Assembly: GCF_027596085.1 (NCBI RefSeq)
Contig: NC_072465.1
Span: 10,898,553 to 10,962,552, forward strand
Direction: 5' to 3'
From: Anoplopoma fimbria
Lineage: Eukaryota > Chordata > Actinopteri > Perciformes > Anoplopomatidae
Length of the DNA: 64,000 bases
Part shown: piece after piece, positions 15,311-29,065 of the stretch
How positions within the stretch are numbered: the stretch's first letter is position 1
Layout of the letters: every line of letters starts with the position of its first letter
The notes under the pieces: generated by a model
Told to the model about the DNA's origin: nothing
What the model saw: the letters and a program-made list of their open reading frames with translations, nothing else
Databases searched by the model: none
Made by a program: the position numbers and the translations under genes

Positions 15311-16081
15311 CCACAGCCCCATGGTTCAATGACAATGATTTTTACATGATTATAAAGAGTCACCTTATCTTAATAATAACTTGCTTGCCATTTTAAGCAG
15401 CACAAATCTGAGATTCAGAGTTACGAAGATGTTGTCATTCCAGAAAGAGTCTAAGCCTCCAGCAGTTAAAAACACCAGGGCTCTGAGTAGGTAATCTAAA
15501 GGGGTTGGCATATCTTACAGAGCAGGGTATCATTAACCTTTACGGTGACACTGACATGCTCTGTGGGGAACACCCTGAGTGCCTCTGTGTCCGTAACCCT
15601 GCTCTGACAAAAACACTGGAATTAAATACAGCTTTCTGCCGGAAGCAACAATGTTTGTGGTAATCTGGATTGACTGAGATGTACATCTACTAACAGGAGC
15701 TGGTTGTTAATTATACAAAAACAGGTTGCCACTCATCGGAAAAGCTCTAAAGCTCTACTTGAGGTCAAATACTCTACAGGGAACCTTTAACTCTGTAATA
15801 GGTTTATAACAAAAAGCTACTAAAAGTATCTGTTTATTTCACAAAATGATCTGTCGTTGATCTGTGTTGCATAGACTAGAACGCTGTTTAATGTGATAGT
15901 TTGTGATAGTTTGTTAGAGTTATGAAAATGACCATTTATGAATGTTAATAAAATCAAAGTGTTTAGATTTAAGTTGCTTACTAGAGCATAAAGTTAACGG
16001 TAATGGGCTCTCTAAGCCACTTATTATGACCTTTGTGGTTGTGGGGAACCTTGCTTACGAGTAACTAATCCTCTGAGAAGG

Positions 16082-16083
<2 letters not shown>

Positions 16084-16173
<90 letters not shown>
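16084..16173. repeat. (TG)45 microsatellite
   Basis: Perfect dinucleotide repeat of about 90 nt in the copine intron. Confidence 0.97.
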
Positions 16174-16174
<1 letters not shown>

Positions 16175-16515
16175 CTGTTGGGAGTGGACTGATGGAAAAT
16201 GTTTAAACATGAAATATAAGCGGTGATTTCTCCACAAAAACAGGGATGATTGACAGACAGATGCTGCGAGCTGCTCATCACGTCTACTGCTTCCTGCCAC
16301 CGAGTCACCTCTCTCTGTTTGCATTCATGACATGCATACATTAACAGCTGGCTTCCCATGATGCCCCAGGATAAGTGACAAATGCATATGAAACTTATGT
16401 ATATGTGCAGATTTTATGTATGAGGGACATTATGTAGAACTATGTGAAGGTGTGTGTTTGTGTGAGATTATGTGACACATATGCGCGCAATAGATGTGTC
16501 TCTTTCCTTGTGTTT

Positions 16516-16521
<6 letters not shown>

Positions 16522-16587
<66 letters not shown>

Positions 16588-16600
16588 GTGCGTGTGTGTT
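16522..16600. repeat. (TG)n microsatellite just downstream of a copine donor
   Basis: About 79 nt of TG with two CG-containing interruptions near its right end. It is CA-rich on the copine sense strand. The repeat starts about 10 nt after the donor at 16606-16610. Confidence 0.96.
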
Positions 16601-16610
16601 TATCTCTCAC

Positions 16611-16738
16611 CGAGCCACCTGGTTGATGACGGGAGCAAAGTTGGTCGGGCCGTACAGCTGAACAGTTCTCAGGCTCTGGAAGTAAGCCTCCAATACTCCC
16701 TCTATGCCAACACAGTTTGGGTTTTCAGTGTCTGAATT
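16611..16738 (-). CDS. cpne9: Copine internal exon, vWA domain
   Basis: This 128-nt exon encodes [20 protein letters not shown], then [20 protein letters not shown] and VA plus two bases of an arginine codon. [21 protein letters not shown] and the PNC start are conserved copine blocks. [14 protein letters not shown] and INQVAR favour copine-9 over copine-5 or -8. The sense acceptor is TTCTTGCAG and the donor is GTGAG. It joins in phase 0 to HAFPM of the exon at 21908-22089. Confidence 0.93.
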
Positions 16739-16924
16739 CTGCAAGAAAGAAAAAATATACAAAAAAATACATTGAACCTATTGAAAGGAAACCAATAAGA
16801 CTTCTTGGTCATGGCATGATAAAATCTATTTCTCTTCACAGCACGACCTGTCCTAGATGCTTGTTTAAGAAAGGAGATGCACTTATGACTTCTGGTGACT
16901 AGTAGTTCTCTTGAATACCTATGT

Positions 16925-16996
16925 TGAATACACTTCCTGTAAGTCGCTTTGGATAAAAGCGTCTGCTAAATGACTGTAATGTAATGTAATGTAATG
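16925..16996 (+). repeat. Teleost repeat tail with (TGTAA)n
   Basis: AAGTCGCTTTGGATAAAAGC, then GTCTGCTAAATGACTG, then four TGTAA-type units. This block is very widespread in fish genomes as the 3' end of interspersed repeats. No body is recognisable upstream. Confidence 0.75.
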
Positions 16997-18580
16997 GAAC
17001 TGTCACGTCCACAAAGAGCGTCTGGATTCTAACCCAGTGCTTTTTCTTATTTTCCACTGCGTCGGCACTTCAGACACCGCCTGAATGGAATTATGGTACA
17101 GCGTGACACAGAGGCAGCTTATGTGTTTGTTTACCACAGTGGAGGTCCCTGATGGGATTTCTCTGCATTATATTACAGGTATTCGGATTGCAGAGAAACA
17201 TTTCTGGCTGAATAAAGTAGAATTACCCCACGTGAATACAGCACCCCTTATTCACCAGGACATGTCAATGACTCACCGCTGCATGTCACCTGATTTCAAC
17301 CACATTCTATTTGCGTCGTTGTTGAAACACAACGTATATCCGTCTTTCTTTGGCAGCGATCCAATACAGTAGCTGTTGACGGATCATCGTCTTCTCTTTT
17401 ATAAACGCGGGTTCACGCTCACGCTCTGTTGCTTTCTGTTATCTCCCTGCAAGATCACTTTTTAATTATTTACCCCGAGATTGTGGTTTTGTTTAATAAT
17501 ATGGATTTCTTTAAAGTATATAAAACAGATTCAAAAGACACAGTTAATTAAGTGCTAACAGAGGAGCTACGCAGTAGAAACCTGACTCTAATATAACAAA
17601 TATTTGATCTACTGTCCTTGTGAGAGACCGCTTTAAGGTACATTTATTCTTAATTTATTGCAAATGTGAGCTAATTAATGTTGATTGTTTGGAGTGAATA
17701 TTCACAAGTACTGCGTCACTTTTCTCACTTTCTCACTTGGATCATATATATGGATATAAACAGTTGTAATCTCTTTTTCTCAGGACCCGTCCTACGCCAG
17801 CCGTTTATTATGAGACAAGATAGTGAAAGTTAACATTTGATGAACTCTGTAGGAGCCCCGAGCGGTTTCCAAACAATAGATTCCTAATTAGAGTTGCCTT
17901 AGCATGACTCGTTGCCCAAGATTTGTCACGCCTGGGTGAACTCTAATTGGGAAAGCTGATTGAGCGGCCGCTCGCGTGGAAAGTAGCAAAGTGATACGGA
18001 GTGATGAATCTAGACGAGCGGGTTCGTCGATACTCTTGCCCACCACTGACTGCTGACTGGGTGGGAGCCAGGAGGATCATGGGATTTGACAAAGCTGATT
18101 GAGAACGACAGTTTCAGGTCGAAGAGAGAGAAAAAAAATCCTCCGGTCCACTAATGAACGATCCTAGGAGTGTCATTGAGATGTTTACACCCATGTGAGA
18201 AGATCTGGCCATATGATCGTCTTCTTGAAGAGACTAATCTCATCCCACAGCCCTGGAACCTTTTTTTATGTTGGTCTCACACCCACTTTTATCCTCGGTT
18301 CCTTTGAGGTTCCTGTCCATGGAGACAGTCGAATGGAATCCAAGGCACACGGTCAATACATTTTTATCAAACTGTTGTTTTTGTCATGAGTCGTACATGG
18401 AAAAAAACAATGCAAGTTTTTTTTGGAAACAAGTTCGATTTTCCTGAGCTTTCTCACCGAGAATAAATGCATCCTCCCTTTTTTAAAACAAAAGGGAGGC
18501 TCTTTAGTCAGAACCAAGCAGCAAACTTTATTACTCCTTTCAACCTTGATGAAGGCATTGCATATTCTAATCAGTTTTGA

Positions 18581-20257
18581 GAAAAAATTTATAATCTACT
18601 GCCCTCAACCAGTACCGATCGATCCATAGCTGTAGAACCTGAAATATATTTAGATGGCTTTTCTCCCATCGACCTTCAACAATTGACTTTAACTATTTCT
18701 AAGTCTAAACCTTCCACCTGTCTCTTAGACCCGATTCCGACTAGGCTGCTTAAGGAAGTTTTACCTTTAATTAGCAACTCCTTATTAGAAATTATCAATC
18801 TGTCTTTACTGACAGGCCATGTACCACAGGCCTTCAAACTAGCTGTAATTAAACCTCTTCTTAAGAAACCTACTCTTGATCCAGAGGTGTTGGCTAACTA
18901 TAGACCTATATCTAACCTTCCGTTCCTCTCTAAGATCCTTGAGAAAGCAGTAGCAAATCAGCTCTGTGACTTTATGCATAACAATAGTTTATTTGAGGAT
19001 TTTCAGTCAGGATTTAGAGTGAATCATAGCACAGAGACGGCACTGGTGAAAATTACCAATGACCTTCTAATAGCTTCAGACAAAGGACTTGTCTCTGTAC
19101 TTGTATTGCTAGACCTTAGTGCTGCATTTGATACCATTGATCACCAAATCCTATTACAGAGATTGGAGCATCTTATAGGCATTAAAGGAACCGCACTTAG
19201 CTGGTTTAAGTCGTATTTATCAGACCGATCTCAGTTTGTATATGTAAACAATGAAAGCTCGATGAAAACCAGGGTTAGTCACGGAGTTCCACAGGGGTCT
19301 GTTCTTGGACCTATTTTATTTACCTTATATATGCTTCCCTTGGGGAATATTATCAGAAAACACTCAGTAAACTTTCATTGTTATGCAGATGATACCCAGT
19401 TATATCTATCAATTAAGCCAGACAAAACTAACCAGTTCTCTAAACTTCAAGCATGTCTTACGGACATAAAAACCTGGATGACCTGTAACTTTTTAATGTT
19501 AAACTCTGAAAAAACAGAAGTTATCCTACTAGGCCCAGATCACCTTCGAATTCAATTATCTAACGATATAGTTTCTCTAGATGGCATTGCTCTAGCATCC
19601 AGCACTACCGTTAAGAACCTTGGAGTTATCTTTGACCAGGATCTGTCTTTTAACTCTTATATAAAACAGATCTCAAGGACAGCCTTTTTTCATTTACGTA
19701 ACATTGCGAAAATCAGGCAAATCCTGTCTCAAAGCGATGCAGAAAAACTAGTTCATGCATTTGTTACCTCTAGACTAGATTACTGTAACTCCTTATTATC
19801 AGGCTGCTCTAATAGGTCTCTTAGATCTTTACAGTTGATCCAGAATGCTGCAGCACGTGTTCTAACAAAAACTAAGAAAAGAGATCATATTACTCCAGTA
19901 TTAGCTTCTCTGCACTGGCTCCCTGTTAAATCAAGAATAGAATTTAAAATTATTTTACTTACCTACAAAGCTCTAACTGGTCAGGCACCGTCTTATCTTA
20001 AGGAACTTATAGTTCCATATTACCCAACTAGAGAGCTGCGCTCAATCAATGCAGGGTTACTTGTGGTTCCTAGAGTATATAAAAGTAGGATGGGAGCCAG
20101 AGCCTTCAGTTATCAGGCTCCTCTTCTGTGGAACCAGGTTCCAGTTTCAGTCCGGGGGCAGACACACTCACCACTTTCAAGAGCAGGCTTAAGACCTTCC
20201 TTTTTGATAGCGCTTATAGTTAGGGCTGGTTCAGGTTCGCCTTGGTCCAGCCCCTAG
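18581..20257 (+). pseudogene. LINE reverse transcriptase, partial, with terminal frameshift
   Basis: The frame is open from just after a TGA at 18578-18580 to 20257. RT blocks appear in order: [69 protein letters not shown], the catalytic [10 protein letters not shown] at about 19384, [13 protein letters not shown] and [14 protein letters not shown], followed by LHWLPV and RELRS. It lacks an endonuclease. Near 20155 the frame shifts by one missing base: the last residues become nonsense, while the next frame reads [20 protein letters not shown] and then stop. The 57.1-kb copy reads through the same region in that second frame. A recent but defective copy is likely. Confidence 0.9.
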
Positions 20258-20383
20258 ATATGCTGCTATATGCCTAGACAGCCGGGGGACTACCTAGGAT
20301 ACGCTGAGCTCCTCTCTCCTCTTCTCTCCCTCCTTCTTTATGTATTAATCTCCTATTTATGCACATTACTGATTTTGCTTCTT

Positions 20384-20885
20384 CCCCGGAGTTCTTGTGC
20401 TTTCTCGCCTCGCAGGTTCCCAGGAATTGGGGTTATATTTGGACTGTCATCGTGCCACCTACTGAGGCCCTGCTGACACCCACTACTACTACCACTATCA
20501 TTATTAGTCACATTACTATTATTATTGCCTGTACTATTACGCTTATTGACTTGCTTGTACCCTGGAGTCTTTGTGCTTTCTCGCTTCGCAGGCTTCTATA
20601 AATCGTGGCTGTACCTGGACCGTGGACGTGCATCCTGCTACGGCCCTGCTGACACCGACTGCTACCACCATAATTATTATTACTAGTCACATTACTATTA
20701 CTATTACCTGTACCATTAAGCATTTTAGCTTTACTTCCACCCTGTTCTGCAGGTTTCCATGAATCATTGTGGTACCTGGACCGTAGTCGTGCCTCCTGCT
20801 GTGAGCCGACTGACAGCCACTGCTACTTCGATTATTATTATTAGTCACATTACTATCCCTATTTTCATGGCTATAATTCTACTGT
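20384..20885 (+). repeat. Tandem array of about 176-bp units in the LINE 3' UTR
   Basis: Three successive units start at 20384 (CCCCGGAG), 20560 (CCCTGGAG) and 20740 (CCCTGTTC). Each carries CGCAGG or TGCAGG, a GGAC.GT segment, CTGACACC.ACTGCTAC or similar, and TTATTATTAGTCACATTACT. Unit lengths are 176 and 180 nt, and the third is shorter. The 57.1-kb copy has two units and the 4.6-kb copy one and a part. Confidence 0.88.
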
Positions 20886-21228
20886 AATAATTGCTGCTGT
20901 TATTATAAGTAGTCTTATTATATGAATCATTTATGTCATATACATTGAATGTGTTGTATCTCTGTTATGCTGCTCATTCTGTACACATGACATCTATTGC
21001 ATTCTGTCCATCCTGGGAGAAGGATTCCTCCTGTCGTTCTCCCATAGGTTTCTTCCTTTTTTCTCCCTGTTAAAGGGGTTTTTTAGGGGAGTTTTTCCTG
21101 TGCCGATGTGAGGGAAGGACAGAGGATGTCGCTTGTGCACAGATTGTAAAGCCCTCTGAGGCAAATTTGTAATTTGTGATTCTGGGCTATACAAAATAAA
21201 CTGAATTGAAATTGAATTGAATTGAATT

Positions 21229-21360
21229 GTTATTCAGACCAAGTGGACATTTGTGTCAAATTTAAAGAAATTGGCTCCAGGTGTTCCTGAGATATTGGGT
21301 TCACGAGAAAGTGATGACCAAATGGACAACCGAACAAAATGTAATGCCTCCAGCCATGGC
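21229..21360 (+). repeat. Dispersed teleost repeat fragment
   Basis: This starts right after the LINE tail. TTGTGTCAAATTTAAAGAAATT and TTCCTGAGATATTGGGTTC, then AATGCCTCCAGCCATGGC, match a very common fish repeat. A related fragment with GTTCCAAATTTGAAGAAATT lies at 63.16-63.25 kb. Confidence 0.65.
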
Positions 21361-21826
21361 TCTGCCATAACATAAGTATAAAAAACTAAACAATTAGAGT
21401 CGTTTAAGTGGAGAGCACTCAAGATCAGTCCACAAAGTGTTCTCCAAAGTCAAAGTCCAACACTGAAAGGTCTCACACTGATGCTTGGTGTTTCTGTTGC
21501 ACACAGGAAACAGTTTTCTTTTATTTCTCTATTTGGCTATATGGAGTGTGTGATTGCATTTCTGTTTGGCCAAAGTCAGCCTTGAAAAAAGTCCAAAAGC
21601 AAACCGCGCTTTACATCAGCAGCCAGCGAGACCTTCAACATCTAACAGATGGACACATTTTTACATCCTGGCAGTGATTTAGTCAGAGCTGATACAAATC
21701 AGAAAATAAAACAACCTTTAAAAAGAGAAAGTTCTAGTTGGCAACATTGTTTCTCTGCTGTTGCAGAAATGTGTTTAACGTGTGAAAGCAGATCATCAAC
21801 TGAAGTGTCTGTTAGTATAGTATTCA

Positions 21827-23940
<2,114 letters not shown>

Positions 23941-23987
23941 CATTGGATGCTGTGAAGTCTATGGCCACGGTGAAATTGAGTTGTGTC
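23941..23987 (-). CDS. cpne9: Copine internal exon, MIDAS DxTxS block
   Basis: This 47-nt exon encodes TQLNFTVAIDFTASN between split glycine codons at each end. DFTAS is the copine form of the vWA metal-ion-dependent adhesion motif. The acceptor is CTCCCACCAG and the donor is GTAGG, slightly off consensus. Phases match both neighbours: GG of the upstream exon plus G here, and G here plus GT of the downstream exon. Confidence 0.93.
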
Positions 23988-25685
23988 CTGGTGGGAGATG
24001 AAACACATCAGTGTCATTGGAAGCAGAGATTTTGGACTGTACCAGCATCTCCATATGGGAGCACATTTACAGGTGTCCAGATTAAAATTCTCATCAACAG
24101 CTCACTGCTGTCCCTTATAAATCACCATGCAGGGGGATCTGCACTATTATTCCTAAAATACAGTCTTTTACAGTGCTTTCAAATTCAAGTGATGATAATC
24201 ACCGTTTTGTTCTTGTCTAAATCCTTACATGGCTATTTTCATGCTGAAGACTTTCTATGTGATTCTACAAGAGTTTTACTGACACCATAGATCTGGGGTG
24301 TAATCACAATACACTTTTGGGGTTACAAGTACGATCGCATTAAACCAGAAGGAACTGATGTTCCAAATCTGGGTTCAAAGGAGCAAGATATTGCAATTTT
24401 TCCCCTGGATTGCAAAGGCATAACCTGCCCGCAATCAGAGGCGTTTGCATCCTAGAAAAAAATAATTGACAGACCCAATACTAGGTTTTTTTTGGGAAAA
24501 GCACAAAAGCTGTAAAACTACAGATTTTTGACTGTATTCTGTACATGTTTTGGAAAAATAACGGCAGGCTTATTTGAAATTGGTGTTCATGCTTTGCAAA
24601 CAGCCGCTGATTTCAAACTATACAAATCAACTTTCAGATGAACTTGCAGAGACTTGCAGCTTACATCACAGAGGACATTGTGTCTTCCGTTATTATAGTG
24701 TATTATGACAGTAAAGTAGTGCCACAGTTTAATTTGATAACGATGTAAAATAATGTGTCATAAGTCCAAGTCAATACACCACCTCTAGTCATTTCTATCT
24801 CCCAACAGAAGGTCTAAATGCTTTCACACCCATCTCCATACTGCCAAGAATAACAGTCTTCTTGGAGAATATTGAATACTATATTTGTTGATCTAAATGT
24901 AGACACATTTGAATTTACTGGAATCATCCTATTAAAACCCTCTCAGGTACTGAACTCCCAAAAGAGAAAAATAAAATACATAAAGGACATGACCGCGGTG
25001 TCTTCGATCTTAACTACAGCCTTGCAATCAAACAGAAGCAATGTTTACGACGTTCAATGTCTGTTGACAGTCTTGTGGCTTTTAGAGAGCAAAAAACAAT
25101 GGCTGAAGTTCCCCGTCCAAAAGAGCTGTCTGACATCAATGATAAAACGGTGAAAATATTCTAAATATAGATAATACAGACAACCCCACTTCAAAAAGTC
25201 CAAACTATCCCTTTAACCTCATCTGTCACAGTAAAGGAAAAGATCCACAAAAGAGCAGTGGATATCTGACAGAACTGAGACAGGAATCAATGCTACAAAT
25301 GTATATACTGAAAAAAAAAAACATGTTTTAATTAGTGACCAAGCTAAGCTAATGAGCTACCTAGTTTGTTATCTTACTGTTAGCATGCTTGCCATTTAAG
25401 TTTTCTTTTTTATCATTTTAATGAATCTTCTTTGAAAGAAATATTTGGGAAATAATGGTGACCAAATTGCCAAGGGGAGTAAACAGAACAGTTATGAGAA
25501 AATAAAGAAAAGCTATGAGAGTTTTTTTTGACTGACTAGAGCTAGCCCAATCTGTTAGCGCGTTAGCTCATCGGCCACAGCAGTTCACCAACTACCCCTG
25601 TGAATAGTCGCACAGACTCTAGAACCAAAGATGGGCATATTCCTTTCATCACAGTGGTCTGGTGTCACCAGGCCTTAGAACTTAC

Positions 25686-25747
25686 CCTCCTCTGATGAAG
25701 TCAACAAACGTGCATTCTGACTCCACTTTGAAAGACAGCAGTGTCAC
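25686..25747 (-). CDS. cpne9: Copine internal exon before the vWA domain
   Basis: This 62-nt exon encodes VTLLSFKVESECTFVDFIRG plus two bases of glycine. VTLLSF.VESE.TFVD.I.GGTQLNF is a conserved junction into the vWA domain. The acceptor is TGTCTCCAAG, an AAG type, and the donor is GTAAG. It joins in phase 0 to the exon at 25896-25949 across an intron of only 148 nt. Confidence 0.93.
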
Positions 25748-25895
25748 CTTGGAGACAGAGTGAAAGGGAAAACATGAAGAGAGGCAGAGGACATGGAACA
25801 GAGATGGATCACAACGAGGACTCATAGCAAACATCATCCGTTTACTCCTCTGATATGTGACAGCCGCTGATGAAATGCACTCCGGCAGGTCTTAC

Positions 25896-25949
25896 CGTCC
25901 CCGAATTGACGTATTTCTTCTTCTTGCCTTTCTTTTTAGGATTCAAAAC
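25896..25949 (-). CDS. cpne9: Copine internal exon, lysine-rich linker
   Basis: This 54-nt exon encodes VLNPKKKGKKKKYVNSGT. Seven lysines among nine residues form the conserved polybasic strand near the end of C2B, seen in copine-5, -8 and -9 as NPKKK.KKKKYVNSGT. The acceptor is TTTGCGGTCAAG (AAG) and the donor is GTAAG. Both borders are phase 0. It lies in a cluster of three small exons within 650 nt. Confidence 0.93.
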
Positions 25950-26254
25950 CTTGACCGCAAAACAGGAAACAAGAAATTTGTTTCTGTCTGAGCAGAAATG
26001 TGTAGTTATTCGGTGCATGTCTGAGCTCCTGTGTGTGGATGGCGATAATATATTGTCCTCAGATGAGGGCCTGGAATTTATAACACAAGGAATGAATAAT
26101 ATATAACACTGTGAAGGGAACTATTGATGTTTCGCGAGTTCCCAAAACAATGTTACATTTCTGATGTCCTTTACACATGCAGGAACAGAAAGTTTTGGAT
26201 TCCTTTTTTTAAATCAAGTCGTTCAACTTATTCATGGCTGTTGATGCGTTTTAC

Positions 26255-26330
26255 CTCGTAGACATTGAACTGGCTTTGGCCTCTGGACAGTTCTCTGTAG
26301 CTGGTGGTGAACTCTCCGATAAAGTCATGA
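26255..26330 (-). CDS. cpne9: Copine internal exon, C2B domain
   Basis: This 76-nt exon encodes [20 protein letters not shown] and FNVYE after one base completing a serine codon. [12 protein letters not shown] is the last calcium-loop side of the second C2 domain in copines. The acceptor is AATCCTTCAG and the donor is GTAAAA. Confidence 0.94.
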
Positions 26331-26639
26331 CTGAAGGATTGATTTAAACAGGAACAAACAGAGAAGAGGGAGGAAAATAGTTATAGTACATCAGAAACAT
26401 GCTTCCCAACTCCCTGTGTGGTTTAACAAAGAACAAACACAATAGAGAAAAAAAAAACGAGAAATAAATGCATAACATAACATTAAAGCTGACTTAATTC
26501 ATCTTTATGCTGCCACCTTTAAGAGGCTAAAAGCACAACGTAGTCACATTATCCTCCTCTTAAACATGTTAGCAAACAGTTGCCTTTTGACACATCCAGC
26601 TGACCTGGGTAGCATTCATTCTATCCACCAGGCAGCCCA

Positions 26640-27200
26640 GGATGAGATTATGTGTTCAGTCGTGTGTGAGTGCGTGTGTTGCATCTGTCTGTCTGTCCGC
26701 AGCTAATCTTGCATGCCCCTGGACCCATCAGCCTAATATTTTTTGTGTTCATTTATGACTGTATGCTCAAGGACTTCTCATGGTTGCAGCGATTCACACT
26801 TTTAAAATAAACATATTTTATTGGCTGTTTAACACCATCCCTGAGTGCTGACACCTAACCAGGAAGTAGGGGCCGCAAGTAATTAACAACTGCTTCAGTT
26901 TGGGAACGTAATCCTGTCCAGATTTGGACGCCTATTGTGGGTAATCCGCAATCGTCCGTCTGGTAGCATTCCTTATCTATTTTTCTCTGGTCTCCAAAAA
27001 CTCTTGAGGGAAATATCCAGCTCTTAAGTTGCTGAATGCTCCACTTTGTTCACCAGCTGGTTTCTAACTGTGTCTGTGAGCTGTTTGGTGCTGGGCAGGT
27101 TTTAAACAGTGGTTTCATCGCGGTGTTCAATCTGAAGACAGCTGCCTACTGTTGTTGCGAGCGAGGTTAAAGCAAGCAGTGAGACTGGATGTCCAGCTGG
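26640..27200 (+). repeat. Composite dispersed repeat
   Basis: The left part (GCTAATCTTGCATGCCCCTG, ATGACTGTATGCTCAAGGAC) is repeated at about 29430-29560 as GCTAATCTTGCATACTGC and ATGGCTGCATGCTCAAGGAC. The right part (GTTCACCAGCTGGTTTCTAA) is repeated at about 9358-9385. These look like pieces of one old interspersed family cut up by deletions. Confidence 0.6.
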
Positions 27201-29065
27201 AGCAGCAGTTCCAGCCCAACACAGGTTATAAATAATATAAACCTATTTCACTCTCAAACCTCTTCCATTCCAGGATGACATTTTAAAATCAAGTGTGACT
27301 TTTCTCTGAGCTTCTGAACTTTTAAAGACTTTTTTTTGCCATTCGGATAGCCAAGAAAGTCTGTGACTACTTTCATTTTAAAATCAATCTGACACAGCAC
27401 AGTGTGAGTCGTGACCAGCTTCTCCAAAGATACTTTTTTTATCCAGGAGAGGCAGAATTAAAATGTGTGACCGTGTACCCAACATGCCAAATATGCAACA
27501 CGAAAGGGTAGAAGATGACTCTAACTAAGTAGAATTCGAGTCAAAGCCAGGTGGAACATTTTGATATAAGAGGCCAATGATTCACACTGTGTGATATTTA
27601 ACTTTGTAGTACGACATAATGTGTTTTCATTAATTAGCCAGTTTGCCTTATTGTGTCGGTCCAGCTAACAATGAATTTACAGTTATTTCTTCTCCAGAGG
27701 TGTCATTTATAAAGCAGTGAGTAGGCTCACAGTTAATGTTTGCGTATGTATGAATGAGGTAATGTCTGTACGTCAACAAAATGTTTTGATTAATAAATCT
27801 TGCTGTATGTTTGCTGGTGCGCAATTTAGATCCGCCTCATTTCCCTCTATAAGCTCACATTCAACAATAAATTGTCAATGCAAAGCACCTGATCAATGAT
27901 GATGCATGGAGATCCTGCTGATCAATGGTTCTTCTTGGCTAAATCATGGCGATACCCAAGATGGGAACAATTGCAATTCTGACACAGAAACGGCACATAC
28001 ACAAACATATATATATTTATTTATAATTACTAATTCACTTCTATGTCAAGGGTTATCTATTAACCTAACAACATACAGATATATAATAAATCTGAATTTG
28101 AATTAGCATAGTTTCACAGTGTATGGTCACTGCACTTGATCTGTGCCAGAAGCTCAGATCTGGTCCCTAAATCTCCTACTCTTGGGAGGATCCCTCAGAG
28201 AAAGAAGGTTCAACACATGATTTTTTCATCTGAACATAAAAACAATCCCCTCCAGCATCATCAGACTGGAAAATATCAACTCCCTGCATGCCCTCAGATC
28301 ATCTCTGCATCCAAATATATCACCACCTGAAGCTGTGCGTGACACCAATGCTGCCTGCCTAATGCTGATATTTACAGGGGAAATCCTCAAGGGGCAAACA
28401 ACAAGCAAACATCTCCCACTGGGGGGGGGAGAAGGAAGTTGAAACATAAGAAGCGGGGAGCTGAGGAGACGGTAAGAAAGCAATGAGGTTTAGGCAAAGA
28501 AAAAGACCCAGAAGAAGAAAAGAAGTGTAGGCAGTTTGTGATGTTTGTTTATGTAGGTATCACAACACGTCCGCCCTCCTTTTCCCTCTTATTCTCAACA
28601 CTGTGTCACTTATCCCCTTAGCATCATATATAATGTGTATATTACTGTAATATACCTGATAAACATTTACATTTTAAAGGACTACTTCGTTTATAATGAG
28701 ATGTTCTGGCCTCAGTGGTTATGCAGTAGGTTCATTGTTATTTTTTAGAGAAGTTATATGGTTCCACCGTAAAATTCAAACAGAGATGTTGGTTAGAAAT
28801 TACTGAGTAAACATTGTGTCAGAAAAGAAAAGTGTTTTGGGGTAAGCTGTAAGACTGCTTGTTAAACCATGTCCCGTTTTCTATTTCTACACATGTTAAA
28901 CGTGCAATATGAGTTGTTGCTGGGCTAAATAATAAAGGTAATGTTAGAAGCAATGCAACTCAGTATTTATACTGTTGAGTAATCTGTAAAGGAATGTTTT
29001 TCCATTTTTAAATGAGATTATGTAATGAGGAACCCTGATGGTAATTTAATGGTAATAATGACACT

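Larger units (their letters stand above)
18560..21228 (+). mobile_element. 5'-truncated L2/CR1-group LINE, antisense in a copine intron
   Basis: The element has an RT reading frame (18581-20257), a 3' UTR with a tandem array, TTTTTAGGGGAGTTTTTCC text, AATTTGTGATTCTGGGCTAT and a tail of TTGAA units ending near 21228. The endonuclease domain is absent, so it is 5'-truncated; the exact 5' boundary is uncertain because frames break around 18.55-18.6 kb. It lies in the 5.2-kb intron between copine exons 16611-16738 and 21908-22089, in the opposite orientation to the gene. Shorter members of the same family are at 4.6, 22.3 and 57.1 kb, all on the plus strand. Confidence 0.9.
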
